Translations under genes and position numbers: made by a program
The notes under the pieces: model-generated
The model's database searches: none
The model's input: only the letters and a program-made list of their open reading frames with translations
What the model was told of the DNA's origin: nothing
Part shown: one piece after another, positions 21,071-32,250 of the stretch
Numbering within the stretch: position 1 is the stretch's first letter
Layout of the letters: each line of letters starts with the position of its first letter
NCBI GenBank assembly: GCA_024760905.1
Contig: CM045735.1
Span: forward strand, 29,385,249 to 29,449,248
Direction of reading: 5' to 3'
Length of the DNA stretch: 64,000 nucleotides
Origin: Plotosus lineatus
Taxonomy: Eukaryota; Chordata; Actinopteri; Siluriformes; Plotosidae

Positions 21071-21890
21071 CCCGCTTAGTCTCTGTACTGTGTGAGCGCG
21101 CGCCTCGTCTCTGTATCGTGTGTGCGTGCGCCGCCTCGTCTCTCTACCCCGTGTATGTCAGCTTATCAGCATGAATATGATTAAATATGACATTTAACAT
21201 ACAGTTTCTCCAAGTATTTTTGTTCTAATGTCATGAATTATGAGTAAGCTACTTTACAAACGTTTGTAATAATATTGCATACAAGTTGATAAAAGTGGTC
21301 CTTGAAAATGCAATATCTGTCATTGAAAAGTCCTTAAAAAGTGCTTGAATTTTATCATCCTGGGTTGTATGAACAACATTAAAGAGGTCTCGGGTCTTGT
21401 AAAATTTCCAGGGGCTATGGCTGACTCTGATGTGACATACGGTAAATACTCTGTTGATTACAATATTAAAAGACTAAACCTTGACATTTAGTATGTTGAT
21501 TTCAAATATAATAGTTTTCATTTTACTGTTTTTACAACATCACATACATAATATATAGCATGATATATGAGAAAAATTTCCCCACAAATCCTCGGGGGCC
21601 TCCCAGGTGAAATTTTTTTTTTTTAATCATGTTATTGCCAACAAAGAATTTTTTAAGCATGGCCTAATGGTGTGTACTGGTGGTGATACATTGTAACTCA
21701 AGTCTTGCATTTGACAAATCAAGTTTGTTTGCTAAACAGTACTTCAGTCACCTTATTCACATGCTTTTCACCTTGTGCTTGAGGAAGTAAAAAGAGCAGA
21801 TATGGAAATGCAGCTAGGACACTTATGATTCTTTCAGTTACCAAAACATAAGCTCAGAAAGCACCATAAATTAGAGACAACAACTTTCTC
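20760..21890 (+). other. intronic segment with a TG microsatellite and a degenerate minisatellite
   Basis: A (TG)n tract at 21022-21068 is followed by three imperfect ~30-bp units to about 21160, each containing (C/T)(T/C)CGTCTCT or TTAGTCTCT then a GTGTG run. The rest is AT-rich with no recognised element. Confidence 0.65.
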
Positions 21891-21896
21891 TCAGTA

Positions 21897-23570
21897 CTGT
21901 ATTTTCCAGCTATAAGTTGCTTAGTGCTTATAAGTAGCACCAGCCATAAAATCCACAATGAAGAAAAAAAAATCACAAGTTGTACTGGACTATAAGTCAC
22001 AATTTTGGGGAGAAATGTATTTTATAGAATCAGAGACAAAGGACAGACATTTCATCTAGAAAGGAAACAAAAAGTAATAACAATAAAATGGATAACAGGC
22101 TAAATAGGTGTCTGTTAATGTAACGTGAATAGGTTAATGTATTAACAATTATTAAGATAATGATAGCCCAGGATATTCATTAAGTTTTAGAGTAGAAGGA
22201 GGATGTTGATAAGTAGGGGGTGGAAATTGTTTGAGGCAAACATGGGGATGGGGGTGTCCCCTCCCACAGGGGGGGGCTGGGGAACTACACCAACTCTGAA
22301 GGTAGAGGGCGTGCTGCTTCCTCCTCTGTGCGGCTGTCGTCAGACTCGGCATCAGTCCCTGTTATTATTCCAGCCTTTCTGAATCCCGACAGTATGGTGT
22401 CAGTTGTCACCGAAGCCCATGTTTTGTCGATCCATACAATCACTTCCAGGAAAGTTGCATGGCGCATCCTCCCCGTTGCCGTGAAGCTGTGCTCTCTATC
22501 TGACATCCACTGCTCCCACAGCTGACATAAAACTGCCTTAAAGCGCCTGTTCGCTGAGATGTCAAGTGGCTGGAGAACTTTGGTTAAGCCTCCAGGGATG
22601 ATGGCAGGGATGGTGTTGAACTGATTTAATTTATCTTTGAATTGTGGCGTGATGTGCGCTCGCATACTGTCCATCACCAGCAGGGCTTTGCGTGTTCTAA
22701 AGAAGCCATCCGGATGCTTAGTGTAGCAGTTTGTAAGCCAAAAGTTCATCATATCGTGATCCAGCCACCCTTTCTCAGTCACTACCACAACAACTGCGGG
22801 GGATTGGATATTTGGCATGGTTTTCTGTTTAATAATCATTTTTGGCAATTTTAATCCATCACCACTGTGAAGTGTGATTTCTCATGACCAGTTGTTAGTA
22901 TATTCACATTCTTTTGCCCTTTTTCTGAGACACTTCGGCGCATGGGGATAATCATCCCATAACCAAATGTGAGGGGGACTTCGTCCATGTTAATAATATG
23001 ATCCAGTGGCACATTGTGCTCACTTACTTGATTTTCAAGAAACTCACGGAAACTGTTGACTTTGGCTTGGAAGTCTGCTGACAGTTTTTGTGATATCATT
23101 GTCCATGCTTTGATGGAGAGGTTGGTTGCGTTGCTTGAAGTGGTAACACCAAGATGGTTTTCCTGCAAAGTCAGTTATATTTATCACCTTGGCAACTACC
23201 TGGGCGTGGAGACGTAACTGCACTGTTGACAGTCCTCTTCCGACAGCACGTTGTTCCAGCACCCATTTGTGAACTTGTTTCTCCAGCTGTAGCCATCTAG
23301 CTTTTAGCCCGCGATTAGCTTTCTTCGTTTTCCTCATTGCAGTTAGAGTCTCCCTCAAGTTTCTTCCTGCTGCTTGATTACTGTTTTCGGCTGCATACTC
23401 CACTATTTGCAGAGTAAAAGAGTGATAGGAGTACCAGACACTGGCACACAAGCCGAGTGCACCCTCTTGCAGCTGTCAGAATGACAAAATATACATACAA
23501 GTCACTGGAGTACAAGACGCAGGACCAGCCAAACAATGAAAAAAGTGCGACTTATATCTGGAGAATACGG
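21897..23570 (-). mobile_element. pogo-type (POGK-like) DNA transposon
   Basis: The ends CTGTATTTTCCAGCTATAAG and (complement of the right end) CCGTATTCTCCAGATATAAG are inverted repeats, flanked by TA at 21895-21896 and 23571-23572. Subterminal ATAAGT-type direct motifs (TATAAGTTGC, GGACTATAAGTCAC) are typical of this widespread vertebrate family. The transposase is on the minus strand at 22285-23451. Confidence 0.88.
22285..23451 (-). pseudogene. pogo-type transposase, frame-broken
   Basis: Three pieces follow each other. A CENP-B-type helix-turn-helix segment has LKARWLQLEKQVHKWVLEQR and GRGLSTVQLRLHAQVVAKV. The start of the DDE domain has the first Asp in HIINMDEVPLTF. A last piece (22848-22285) has the second Asp in LLVMDSMRAHIT and the third in VLQPLDISANRRFK. 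The DD~30D spacing and the L-D-x-x-x-N-x-x-F-K motif are characteristic of pogo/Tigger transposases. At least two frame breaks (near 23100 and 22850) inactivate it. Confidence 0.88.
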
Positions 23571-23689
23571 TATGTCTATATGATTAAAAATTCAGTGACG
23601 TCCAGGGATTATTTTATAATAAAATACTAAGTTTAATTTTTTTTGTATCTATACATCTTGGAACAACATAATCTGTTTTTATTTTATAT

Positions 23690-24184
23690 TCAATCACTAT
23701 CCGAGTTACGACCTAGATCGGTTCCGACCAACCAGTTGTAAGTCGGATTGGTTGTAAGTTGGATATACCACCCAGCAATCACTACGAATTCATGTGACAC
23801 GTAATCTTCACCTGCATGTTCTTTCAACATGCGAAATAAACTTGTAATCTTACTTTGCACTGCTCGCAACATCACTTTCACGTTTCTTTGCCTATTATCT
23901 TCCAATCCTGTGTATAGCAACTTTTCCATATCTGCACTCGGTCCTTCACGCTGTTTTGTAATGATAGTTGACTTAATTGGGGCTGCTGCTTTCATTGCTT
24001 CCTTAATGTGGTCCTTGTCCTTCAAAATTCTAGACACCATGGAGTGGGACCGATGGAGATCTCGAGATATGGAATTTACTTTTTTCCCTCCTTCATACTG
24101 TTTTATTACTTTCATCTTTGTCTCCAACGACAGTGCCTTCCCTGAATTGCCATCTGATGAATCGGACTTCCTCTTGGGGGCCAT
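23690..24184 (-). pseudogene. Tigger-type transposase N-terminal remnant
   Basis: Translation from the ATG at 24184 gives MAPKRKSDSSDGNSGKALSL, then ETKMKVIKQYEGGKKVNSIS and SRILKDKDHIKEA. This is a CENP-B/psq-type N-terminal DNA-binding domain as in Tigger transposases. About 160 codons remain open and run into the left terminal repeat. No catalytic domain is present. The open frame upstream of 24184 is element 5' UTR. Confidence 0.82.
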
Positions 24185-24431
24185 TGTAACGGTGTACAGT
24201 AAATGAATGTAAAATCGTACTGTAAAAGAGATGTTACTGCGACGGTATCTAGTCACTGAGTGTCGTGGTAGACTGCTGTGAGTGTGAGATGCTGGGATGC
24301 TGTGCTGCCACAACTCCCTTGTGCGATGTGCTGCCAGACATATACAGTAAACTCATACTAGGCATCTGCTAGACATGGTCGTAAGTACTGGTGGTTATAA
24401 CTCGCATACATCGTAACTCGGATAGTGATTG
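23691..24431 (-). mobile_element. MITE-D: internally deleted Tigger-type element
   Basis: The ends CAATCACTATCCGAGTTACG (23691) and CGTAACTCGGATAGTGATTG (to 24431) are exact inverted complements. TA follows the right end; the left TA is degraded to TT. At 741 bp it keeps only the transposase N-terminus, so it is a deletion derivative of an autonomous element. A related fragment lies at 8746-9088. Confidence 0.88.
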
Positions 24432-24434
24432 TAT

Positions 24435-26110
24435 TGTGGCTGACATTTTAACACCAGAAAAGGCTGATACACATTTTCTGGTAATTTTGGCATCTTCAGC
24501 AACACCCACACCCAGCAATTCTCAAACTTAATTTTGTATACTGACAATTTTTTTATCATTCAAATTTGGTTGGGTGACGAACATTTTTCTGTGGTGTGAC
24601 AAACTCAGGAAACATAAGTATGTCTGTAGTGAAAATTTGTAAATAATGTTTATATTAATGGGTTTAAAATATTTTAGCTGCTTTTCATCTGCTTAGTACG
24701 AAAGTATGCTTTCTGTTTATTTTATAAATTATTTTATTGATTTATTCAGCGAATGTTAAGGAACAGTCAGAATTTTACTTTCTTTTTTTCTCTCCCCCCC
24801 ACATACACCTCAAGTGTCACTAAATGTGCACAATATTTCATACAAGGTATATTAAAATTTCTGCTGTATTCATCTGTGAATACATGCATACTACAAACCA
24901 CCAGCCCCCGTTAGAAAATGCCCCAAATAATATAGAAACAAGATAACAAAAGTCATTTTGCAATCAGAACCTTGCAACTCAAGGGAAGAAGAAATTCTTT
25001 AATGTTTATTGCTGATGTTGGAAGAAGATAATGAGAAAAGAAAGACTCATTTTAAATAATTTAAAAATCATTTTAAATTTCTGCAGCTGCTCCCAGTAAC
25101 TGCACAGTGTATTGCATATTCAGTTTTGCAAGTGAGTGATTAACTGTCATCTGCACTGTGTGCAAATTGCAGCTGCTGAAATATACTTAAACCTTTAGAC
25201 TTGGAATCTTGTACTTCACAGACGTAGACGTCCTAGGAGTGTGATACAAGTACTCAGTTAATGGTTATGCCTGTAGAACTGTTGTTTAATCAAATCTCTG
25301 AAATGTTATTTCTGATGGAAGTGCATAGAATAAAGCAAATGAATGCCATATTTAAATCCTATTCTATCCCTAACCTTGATTAACAAAAAGAGTTGACTTA
25401 ACTCTTTTGATTTAAGCCAGTCATTTCTGATGTTATGCATTGACCCCACACCCCAATACTGGCTGCTCTGAAACATTCCCATTTGAACATAACACTGTTG
25501 AACCTCATGTAAGTGATAGGATTTTTTTCGAGGCAAATTCCATTTAACTCTATTTGGATGTAGATTTCCTAATAAAATCTATTTTGTGTTGTAAATAAAA
25601 GAATAATGGAACTGAAGTAGTCTTTTGTAAGCATGCATGTGTTCAGTGCATGAAAGCATTCTTGTGCTCTTTTGATTACATAACAAAGTCGTGTTCAGCG
25701 TGAATAAACCTTGAATACCAGGATTAGTGTTCCATGCACCTTCATATCACTGCCCATAAAAATGACACTCAAGAGCTTGGTTTGTTTTTCTTCATTCTTT
25801 CTCACTCATGAGGAAGAAATCAGTCCTTCTAACACACAGACAGGCGTTATGTTGTTTTCATGCATGTTGCATTTAAATTATTGTCTCCAGAGCTTGAACC
25901 ATGTGAACAAAACTTTCCATAGTCTCTGTTTGATGTCATTGGACATGCAACTGTTATAATGAAACCAGTTTGAGCAATAGTGAAAACGAACACATAAAGC
26001 CATAAAGGGAAATAGATTTAAAGTGGGTGTTAAATAATATTTAGTAATAAATACAGATTATGGATTTGGTAGTGTCCTGTGAATATCTCTATTAATCTAG
26101 AGATTTAGAT
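24435..26110 (+). other. ark2n intron 1, no recognised feature
   Basis: AT-rich DNA. Two open frames (25306-25536 minus, 25711-25959 plus) lack motifs and splice signals that would support them. Confidence 0.45.
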
Positions 26111-26117
26111 TGTATGG

Positions 26118-26135
26118 TGTGTGTATATGTGTGTA

Positions 26136-26220
<85 letters not shown>

Positions 26221-26311
26221 CACTCCTGGAACGGATTAATTTCGTAAGGTGAGGTACCACTGTGTGTGTGAGTGTGTGAGAGAGAGAGAGACAGTGTTTT
26301 GTGTGTGTGTG

Positions 26312-26345
<34 letters not shown>
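26118..26345 (+). repeat. (TG)n(TA)n microsatellite with GA/TG continuation
   Basis: TG units lead into ~33 TA units to 26217. After an embedded MITE-B end (26226-26271) come GAGAGA and a further (TG)n block to about 26350. Confidence 0.9.
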
Positions 26346-26346
<1 letters not shown>

Positions 26347-26613
26347 GTGTTAATTGAAATGTTTAATAATGGTTTAATTAATAAATATGTTAATAAAATG
26401 GTTTAATAAGTAATTTTCTTTTACTTTTAACACATTTCATACATATTTTATACAAAATTTGTGTACTTTTATCATTTTTTGTTTATGCGGTAGTCTTGGG
26501 AGCCTTGGAACGAATTACACGTTTTACATGTAAAATGCGCCTCTACTTATGAAAACTCCAGGCTATGAAAAAGGCTATGGAACGGATTAATTTCATAAAT
26601 AGAGGGCTGACTG
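26226..26613 (-). mobile_element. MITE-B terminal fragments, two in tandem, minus orientation
   Basis: GGAACGGATTAATTTCGTAA (26229-26248) and a second GGAACGGATTAATTTCATAA (26579-26598) both match the inverted left end of MITE-B. Each ends in a CACTG or GACTG terminus. The intervening GTAAAATGCGCCTCTACTTA and CATTTTTTGTTTATG resemble the MITE-B left interior. Two partial copies with a microsatellite between them is the simplest reading. Confidence 0.7.
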
Positions 26614-26639
26614 TATATACACACACACACACACACACA

Positions 26640-27350
26640 CAAGCATTTTATATATATATATATAAAAGCATTTTAAAGTTGTTTTGTTGCGCACTTTCTC
26701 CAACATGACTAAATTCCAGTTTTTAACAACAAAAGATACCCCATTGTTTTCCGAAAGGATGAATTTATTTAATTATTTATTTCTAAATCGACAATTAAAA
26801 GCAGAAAATTTGTGGTACATTATGCCTACATAAATATTTTTAATTCTTCTATAAACTATGTTCTAGTGAACGGCTTGTCTTTTGAGCTAGCTATTTCCCT
26901 GTCTCTCTATCTGTTTATCATTCGACTTATCTATGCTGTGTTTTCTTTTCAGGAAGTTGTGTGATATAGTTGAATTGTCTTTTGCCTGACCAGGCATTTT
27001 TATTGTTCAAACACATTTTGAAGCCAAAAACAAATCACCCAATCCAATATTATGTTGCCACACCTGTGACATTTTATTATAATGTTTAATCACCATGGCA
27101 TTGTTGCTTTAGTTGTCAGGTTGAGACTTGGCAACATTATGTGGCAGAATAATGAAGTCAGCTGATGATATGAATATATTGAATGACCAGGTTTTCTGTC
27201 ATTGGACTTTTTCTTCCCTAATGACATGGATACATAACTGGTGAACAAACAGTGGGTGTGCTTCAGGGGGCTTGAGAAATCATTGTTTTACATTTGAAAT
27301 CTGGCACCACAGAGTTCTAACCATGCTGAATCTTTGGTAGACGACTTTAT
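26640..27350 (+). other. ark2n intron 1, no recognised feature
   Basis: AT-rich DNA with a short TA run at 26650-26663. Nothing else was recognised. Confidence 0.4.
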
Positions 27351-27355
27351 CAGGG

Positions 27356-28560
27356 ATGCGAGTTTTCCGCTTTTTGATGGAATTCTGCTTTTTTTTCAGT
27401 CAAAATGGACCTTTTTTATAATGTTGCAAATCCATTGAGAAAATTATAGGGGATAGGGTCTGGTATTATTTCTGGCGGCCGGACTGACTTGCTGCCAGCT
27501 GACTCAGGACTTGTGTAATATTTATAATTCACAGATTTGTAGGCATCCATTTTGAATATCGTATTTTCTTGTAAGACGTTATATTGCTGTTAATTTGTAT
27601 TTGGTGTATCATCAATGTCTTATGTGTTGTGACTGGCCCCTGTATTGGCAGTTGCTGAATGACAACCAATCTGTATTCACCTTTTTAAACCACCTTTGCG
27701 CGCTAAATGATAGGTTCTTTGCACGTGTGGAAATATATAGACAAAAAAAATTACTGCAGCGATACTCGTGTATGTAGTTTTGTATCAATCAAAATGCCGA
27801 ATGTATCGAGACCCATGACTAAACTAAAGTGTGTGAGAGAGATGCAGATCTGAAAAACAAGTTTCGATGGGACTGGTTGGATAGAAATGTGACGATGTCA
27901 CCAGTGCAAAGCAGTAAGCAGGAACCATTATCTGTACTTGTATCTGATTTCGTGAAAAAGCTCAATGTTGCTGGCAAGTCTCTTTGGGACTTCACTTGTA
28001 CAGGTATGAGGTAAGAATCTACAGCTATCAAATTTTCACATTTTATATAAATACTAGTGATAAAGCATTATTTAATATAGCAGTGAATATGTTGCCCCTA
28101 GTTTGGATTTAGAGAAGCAAATTTTAAGTATCATGTTGGTGCTCAGCTCGACTGTATATGCAAAATTTATCTCAAAATGCCTATGGCAATGTTTCCTTTA
28201 CATAGGTGTAGTTGAGCTTTTATCAAATGAAATTTTAATGTATCTACTTGAAAGAGAGTTCTACATTTGTAGAAGTGTCAATTTTATAAACAAACGGGAT
28301 GGTATGTCAACAAAATTTGTAAAAATTTTCATGATAAAATTAATGGTTTTTAGGGTAAAAAAATCTCTAAAATCTATGAGCTCCTCAGCCCGACTGGGGG
28401 CCTGTGGCTCCCAGACCCCATGATCATTTTTCAGATTTTTTCATCACAACCCACTCTCTTCCCTGTTTATAGAGTGAGTTGATTTTTGTGTAATTCAGGA
28501 TATTGGTGAAAAATTAATCCCGATCTGGAAGGAAAAAAAAAAGTTGTAATATTGCTCAAG
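27356..28560 (+). mobile_element. degraded hAT-like element remnant
   Basis: It starts CAGGGATGCGAGTTTTCCGC, a CAGGG-type hAT end, followed by TTTTTTTTCAGTCAAAATGG and AT-rich sequence. A possible exon lies at 27829-28014. Near 28380 is AGCTCCTCAGCCCGACTGGG and then CCTGTGGCTCCCAGACCCC, a block I recall from multicopy fish genes of transposon origin. No matching right end is present; the segment runs into microsatellite and Tc1-A sequence. Confidence 0.45.
27829..28014 (+). pseudogene. possible transposon-derived exon (W-x-W-L-D motif)
   Basis: A 61-codon frame reads NKFRWDWLDRNVTMSPVQ and then LVSDFVKKLNVAGKSLWDFT. It ends at CTGTACAG before GTATGA, a reasonable donor. The W.WLD ... KL..AG layout resembles the N-terminus of BED-like zinc-finger proteins encoded by multicopy fish elements, but the expected Cys pair is incomplete (only CTG at the end). 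The real start and any downstream exon are unknown. It could be chance. Confidence 0.3.
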
Positions 28561-28593
28561 TTTGTTGAAACAAGGTCATCTACATGTCCTTCT

Positions 28594-28596
<3 letters not shown>

Positions 28597-28650
<54 letters not shown>
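28597..28650 (+). repeat. (TA)n microsatellite
   Basis: About 27 TA units, directly replacing the left terminus of the adjacent Tc1-A copy. Confidence 0.95.
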
Positions 28651-28654
<4 letters not shown>

Positions 28655-29970
28655 TATTGTGATAAAGTTCATTATTTTCTGTATTGTACTGATAAAAATT
28701 AAACCTTCATATATTTTAGATTCATTTCACATCAACTGAAATATTTCAGATTTTATTGTTTTAATAATGTTGATTTTGGCATACAGCTCATAAAATTAGC
28801 ATATTTTATCCAACCAATAAAAAAAAGTGCTTTTAGTACAAAAAAAAAAAAGTCAACCTTCAAATAATTATGTTCAGTTATGCACTCAATACTTGGTCGG
28901 GAATCCGTTTGCAGAAATGACTGCTTCAATGCGGCGTGGCATGGAGGCAATCAACCTGTGGCACTGCTGAGGTATTATGGAGGCCCAGGATGCTTCGATA
29001 GCGGCCTTAAGCTCATCCACAGTGTTGGGTCTGGTGTCTCTCAACTTTCTCTTCACAATATCCCACAGATTCTCTATGGGGTTCGGGTCAGGAGAGTTGG
29101 CAGGCCAATTGAGCACAGTAATACCATGGTCAGTAAACCATTTAGCAGTGGTTTTGGCACTGTGAGCAGGTGCAGGTCGTGCTGAAAAATGAAGTCTCCA
29201 TAAAGCTTTTCAGCAGATGGAAGCATGAAGTGCTCCAAAATCTCCTGATAGCTAGCTGCATTGACCCTGCCCTTGATAAAACACAGTGGACCAACACCAG
29301 CAGCTGACATGGCACCCCAGACCATCACTGACTGTGGGTACTTGACACTGGACTTCAGGCATTTTGGCATTTCTTTCTCCCCAGTCTTCCTCCAGACTCT
29401 GGCACCTTGATTTCCGAATGGCATGCAAAATTTGCTTTCATCCGAAGAAAGTACTTTGGACCACTGAGCAACAGTCCAGTGCCGCTTCTCTGTAGCCCAG
29501 GTAAGGCACTTCTGCCAGTTTCTGGTTCAAAAATGCCTTGACCTGGGGAATGCGGCACCTGTAGCCCAGTCCACTGCTTCCACAGGTCCCCCAAGGTCTG
29601 GAATCGGCCCTTCTCCACAATCTTCCTCAGGGTCCGGTCACCTCTTCTGGTTGTGCAGCATTTTCTGCCACACTTTTTCCTTCCCACAGACGTCCCACTG
29701 AGGTGCCTTGATACAGCACTCTGGGAACAGCCTATTCACTCAGAGATCTCGTTTAGAGAACCTTTTCATGATATGCTAATTTTTTTAGATAGGAATTTTA
29801 GGTTTTCATGAGCTGTATGCCAAAATCATCAGTATTAAAACAATAAAAGACCTGAAATATTTCAGTTGGTGTACAATGAATCTATAATATATGAAAGTTT
29901 AATTTTTATCAGTACATTACAGAAAATAATGAACTTTATCACAATATGCTAATTTTTTGAGAAGGACCTG
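28651..29970 (-). mobile_element. Tc1-A copy 2, left end eroded and internally deleted
   Basis: The right end (ATTTTTTGAGAAGGAC, TA at 29971) is intact. The left end begins at GTATATTGTGATAAAG, lacking the first ~25 bp, at a (TA)n tract. Relative to the 11675-13229 copy, about 230 bp are missing at about 29748, where AGAGATCTCGTTTAGAG joins ACCTTTTCATG; this removes the transposase start. Confidence 0.92.
28886..29735 (-). pseudogene. Tc1-A transposase copy 2, N-terminus deleted
   Basis: Same protein as at 11948-12899: ALFG-type linker, LRMKANFAC-frame shift region, then SVMVWGAMSAAGVGPLCFIK, LNWPANSPDPNPIENLWDIV and a C-terminus GFPTKY*. The first catalytic segment (equivalent of FSDESKF) and the second (QHDL) fall in different frames, and the HTH start is lost in the internal deletion. 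Confidence 0.88.
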
Positions 29971-29974
29971 TAGA

Positions 29975-30430
29975 AGGACCTACTGTGATTAAGGCTAAAG
30001 GTTTTTTTAAATTTTTTTTTTATTATTTTGATGAGAGAGCTCTTCTTTCTGACCAGTTCTTTTGGGTCTAGTATTTTTTTGAGTCTCTTCTTAATCCATC
30101 ATATTCTTCTCTATTTAGGCAAGGAGCATGTCGTTTATACACTGCTTACTTTGTACCCCCCCCCCCCCCCCAATGAGCTGGAAACTGGCATATTTGTGGC
30201 CTGGCCTTTTTTTGAACGTGATAAAGTGTCACATTCAGTTATAAGATAAATGAAGATGAATTTGTGATCGGTGTGTGTTTGAGCGTGGGTTCTCTGGATG
30301 CCTCTAGATGAGTAGTTACATGTTTACACTCAAGGAATTGCATTGTTAAGTGTCTGAACTGTGAATACACAACTGATATTCACTTGTGAAAACAAAAATC
30401 AAAGTTCCAAAACTTTTATACAATTCCTTT
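29975..30430 (+). other. ark2n intron 1, no recognised feature
   Basis: AT-rich, with a C15 tract at 30156-30171. No gene or element was recognised. Confidence 0.4.
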
Positions 30431-30435
30431 TTCTG

Positions 30436-30699
30436 GTTGTGAAACTCAGGCCACAAAGGGCCATGTGGTTGCAGGTTTTTGTTTCAACCAAGCAGCAGCA
30501 CACCTGACTTGGCTCATTTAATCAAGCGATTTGAGTCTTCAGGCAATTGATTGGTCAGTCTCTGTACAGAGCAAACAGATTGACCAATCAACTGCCTGAA
30601 GACTCAAATCAATGTATTAAATGAGCCAAGTCAGCTGTGCTGCTGCGTAGTTGAAACAAAAAACATGTAGCCACACGGCCCTTTGTGGAGTTTCACACC
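30436..30699. mobile_element. foldback MITE (long inverted arms)
   Basis: Two arms of roughly 120 bp are inverted complements. GTGAAACTC...CACAAAGGGCC at the left matches GGCCCTTTGTG...GAGTTTCAC at the right. Inside, TTGAGTCTTCAGGCAATTGA matches the complement of CAACTGCCTGAAGACTCAAA. The centre near 30565 has only a few unpaired bases. There is no ORF. The structure is that of a foldback-type MITE. No clear target duplication was found, so the superfamily is open. Confidence 0.85.
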
Positions 30700-31130
30700 G
30701 CTGCGCTATACCAACACCACTTGTGATGCCTTTCCTTACTTCTTTGGAATTAGAAGATGCATAGAATTCAAGTCTGTATCTTTGCCTGGCCAGGTTTAGA
30801 TGTTTAACAGCAGGCCAGCAGATGGTGCTGAAGGTCTTGTGTAATTTTTTGCTGATGCATATACACACAGAACCTTTTGCTAGTTCTTCAAAGGTCTGGA
30901 ACTGTGTTGTTCCCCTCCTACTTCATGAGGTACAGGTTAGGTATATATTTTTAGCATATTTAAATCCAGATTACTGGTTACAGTTTCTTCCTGTATGTTC
31001 ATGAGCTTGTTTTTAGACAAGGTGAGTTTGTAGTCATGCATAAAAATCTGCATTTATGCATCTGAGAATATTTCTTAGAGCGGTGGGGTTTTTTTTTAAT
31101 CGTTAATTCATCTCACATATTCATACAGCG

Positions 31131-31296
31131 TACTGCAGTACCCAGAATGCACCGTGAATGCTGCATGTCCCCTTTTAAGCTTGTCAGCATGGTCGCCGTG
31201 AAGTCCAGCATTTTTCTGGTGTATGCCTGACGTTTGTATGTATGTGTGTTCTCGGCGCTTGCTGTCTGTCTTTAAGCTGGCCGCCGTGGAAACAGC
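31131..31296 (+). promoter_or_regulatory. possible promoter-like segment with ZNF143-like motif
   Basis: TACCCAGAATGCACCG at 31139-31154 resembles the ZNF143/SBF site found in many vertebrate promoters. It opens a locally GC- and CpG-richer stretch continuing to about 31510, in an otherwise AT-rich intron. An ATG in strong context follows at 31297. Whether it drives transcription cannot be told from sequence. Confidence 0.28.
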
Positions 31297-31572
31297 ATGG
31301 GCGGAGTCCTGGAGGAAGCGCTGACACGAGTGGCCGCCGCCCAGAGGCGTACAGAAGAAAGGTTCCGTGCGTGGATGGAACGAATTAGCCGTCTCCATTC
31401 CGGTGATGACGACGATCAGTCATACAGAGGGAATCCAGAAGGGCGGAGTCACATCGGATCGGAAGAAACACCAGCGGCTTGTCGGATCATCCGGCTGAAC
31501 AATGACACCTCTCCCCCTACTCTGAACCCTGCGCACAGCTGTGTTCTAGATCCGAATCTGCTAAATGTGTAA
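31297..31572 (+). CDS. orphan 91-codon ORF in a CpG-rich segment
   Basis: The ATG (ACAGCATGG) has A at -3 and G at +4. The protein starts MGGVLEEALTRVAAAQRRTE, then ERFRAWMERISRLHSGDDDD, predicting one amphipathic, probably coiled helix (residues 4-34) and then a low-complexity tail ending LDPNLLNV*. I recognise no family. It could be a first exon of an alternative ark2n transcript, a small nested gene, or a gag-like relic of a retroelement. CpG density (many CCG/GCG in 31280-31490) contrasts with the neighbours. Confidence 0.25.
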   Translation: MGGVLEEALTRVAAAQRRTEERFRAWMERISRLHSGDDDDQSYRGNPEGRSHIGSEETPAACRIIRLNNDTSPPTLNPAHSCVLDPNLLNV

Positions 31573-31599
31573 TGGGAGAATGTGCTAAACTACTGAAAC

Positions 31600-32099
31600 A
31601 ATATTTGCAAAATGGAAACATTCTAGCCAACAATACTGTATAAAGTACACAAGGCTCTTTAATTCATTTATACATTTTTTTTCACCATTACTCATTTTTT
31701 ATTCTAATATTTTCTCTCCCTCTCTCAAATTTTATTCCTTTATTTGGTAAGTCACTTTATTGCAAACAATCCCATCGTAAAATAAAACGGAAACACTGCC
31801 TGCTCTGAATCGTTATATGAATAGTTTGCATCAGTTTCCTGAAAAGGTTGTTAGAGCTAAACTGAAGTGCTATAAACACGAGTCATAAAGTAGTAATCAG
31901 AAGTAATCGACCAATATAAAGCTTACAAAACCTTTAATGTATAATGTGTTTTAAAGGAAAAGCAAACGCATACTTTGGTGCATTCTGGACAAGAGATCAG
32001 TTCCCCCCTCTCCCATAAGTCCATGGCGATAGGAAGCTTTATTTCTTAGAACTGTTTTGGTCATTTGAAATTAATACAAATTAATGAAATTGAAATTAA
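31600..32099 (+). other. ark2n intron 1, no recognised feature
   Basis: AT-rich DNA after the CpG-rich segment. No element was recognised. Confidence 0.4.
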
Positions 32100-32101
32100 T
32101 A

Positions 32102-32250
32102 CACCAAAGAAGAGATTTATGGATGTGGTGAAGGAAGACATGAAGGTCGTTGGAGTCAGAAAAGAAGATGCAGAGGATAGGGTGAGATGGAGGCGGTTGA
32201 TTTGCTGTGGCGACCCCTGAAGGAAACAGCCGAAAGTAAAAGAAGACAAG
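32102..32250 (+). mobile_element. 5'-truncated RTE fragment, subfamily B
   Basis: It encodes the last residues of the RTE polyprotein (RFMDVVKEDMKVVGVRKED, RWRRLICCGDP) and ends CCGAAAGTAAAAGAAG. The AAAGTAAAAG tail and the GTCAGAAAAGAAGATGCAG variant are shared with the internally deleted copy at 44353-44829. They differ from the AAAGGAAAAG tail of the other copies, so two RTE subfamilies are present. Confidence 0.85.

Noticed and set aside
21060..21160. Possible CRISPR-like or designed repeat array
   Set aside because: Three imperfect ~30-bp units with GTGTG runs are a degenerate minisatellite extending a TG microsatellite.
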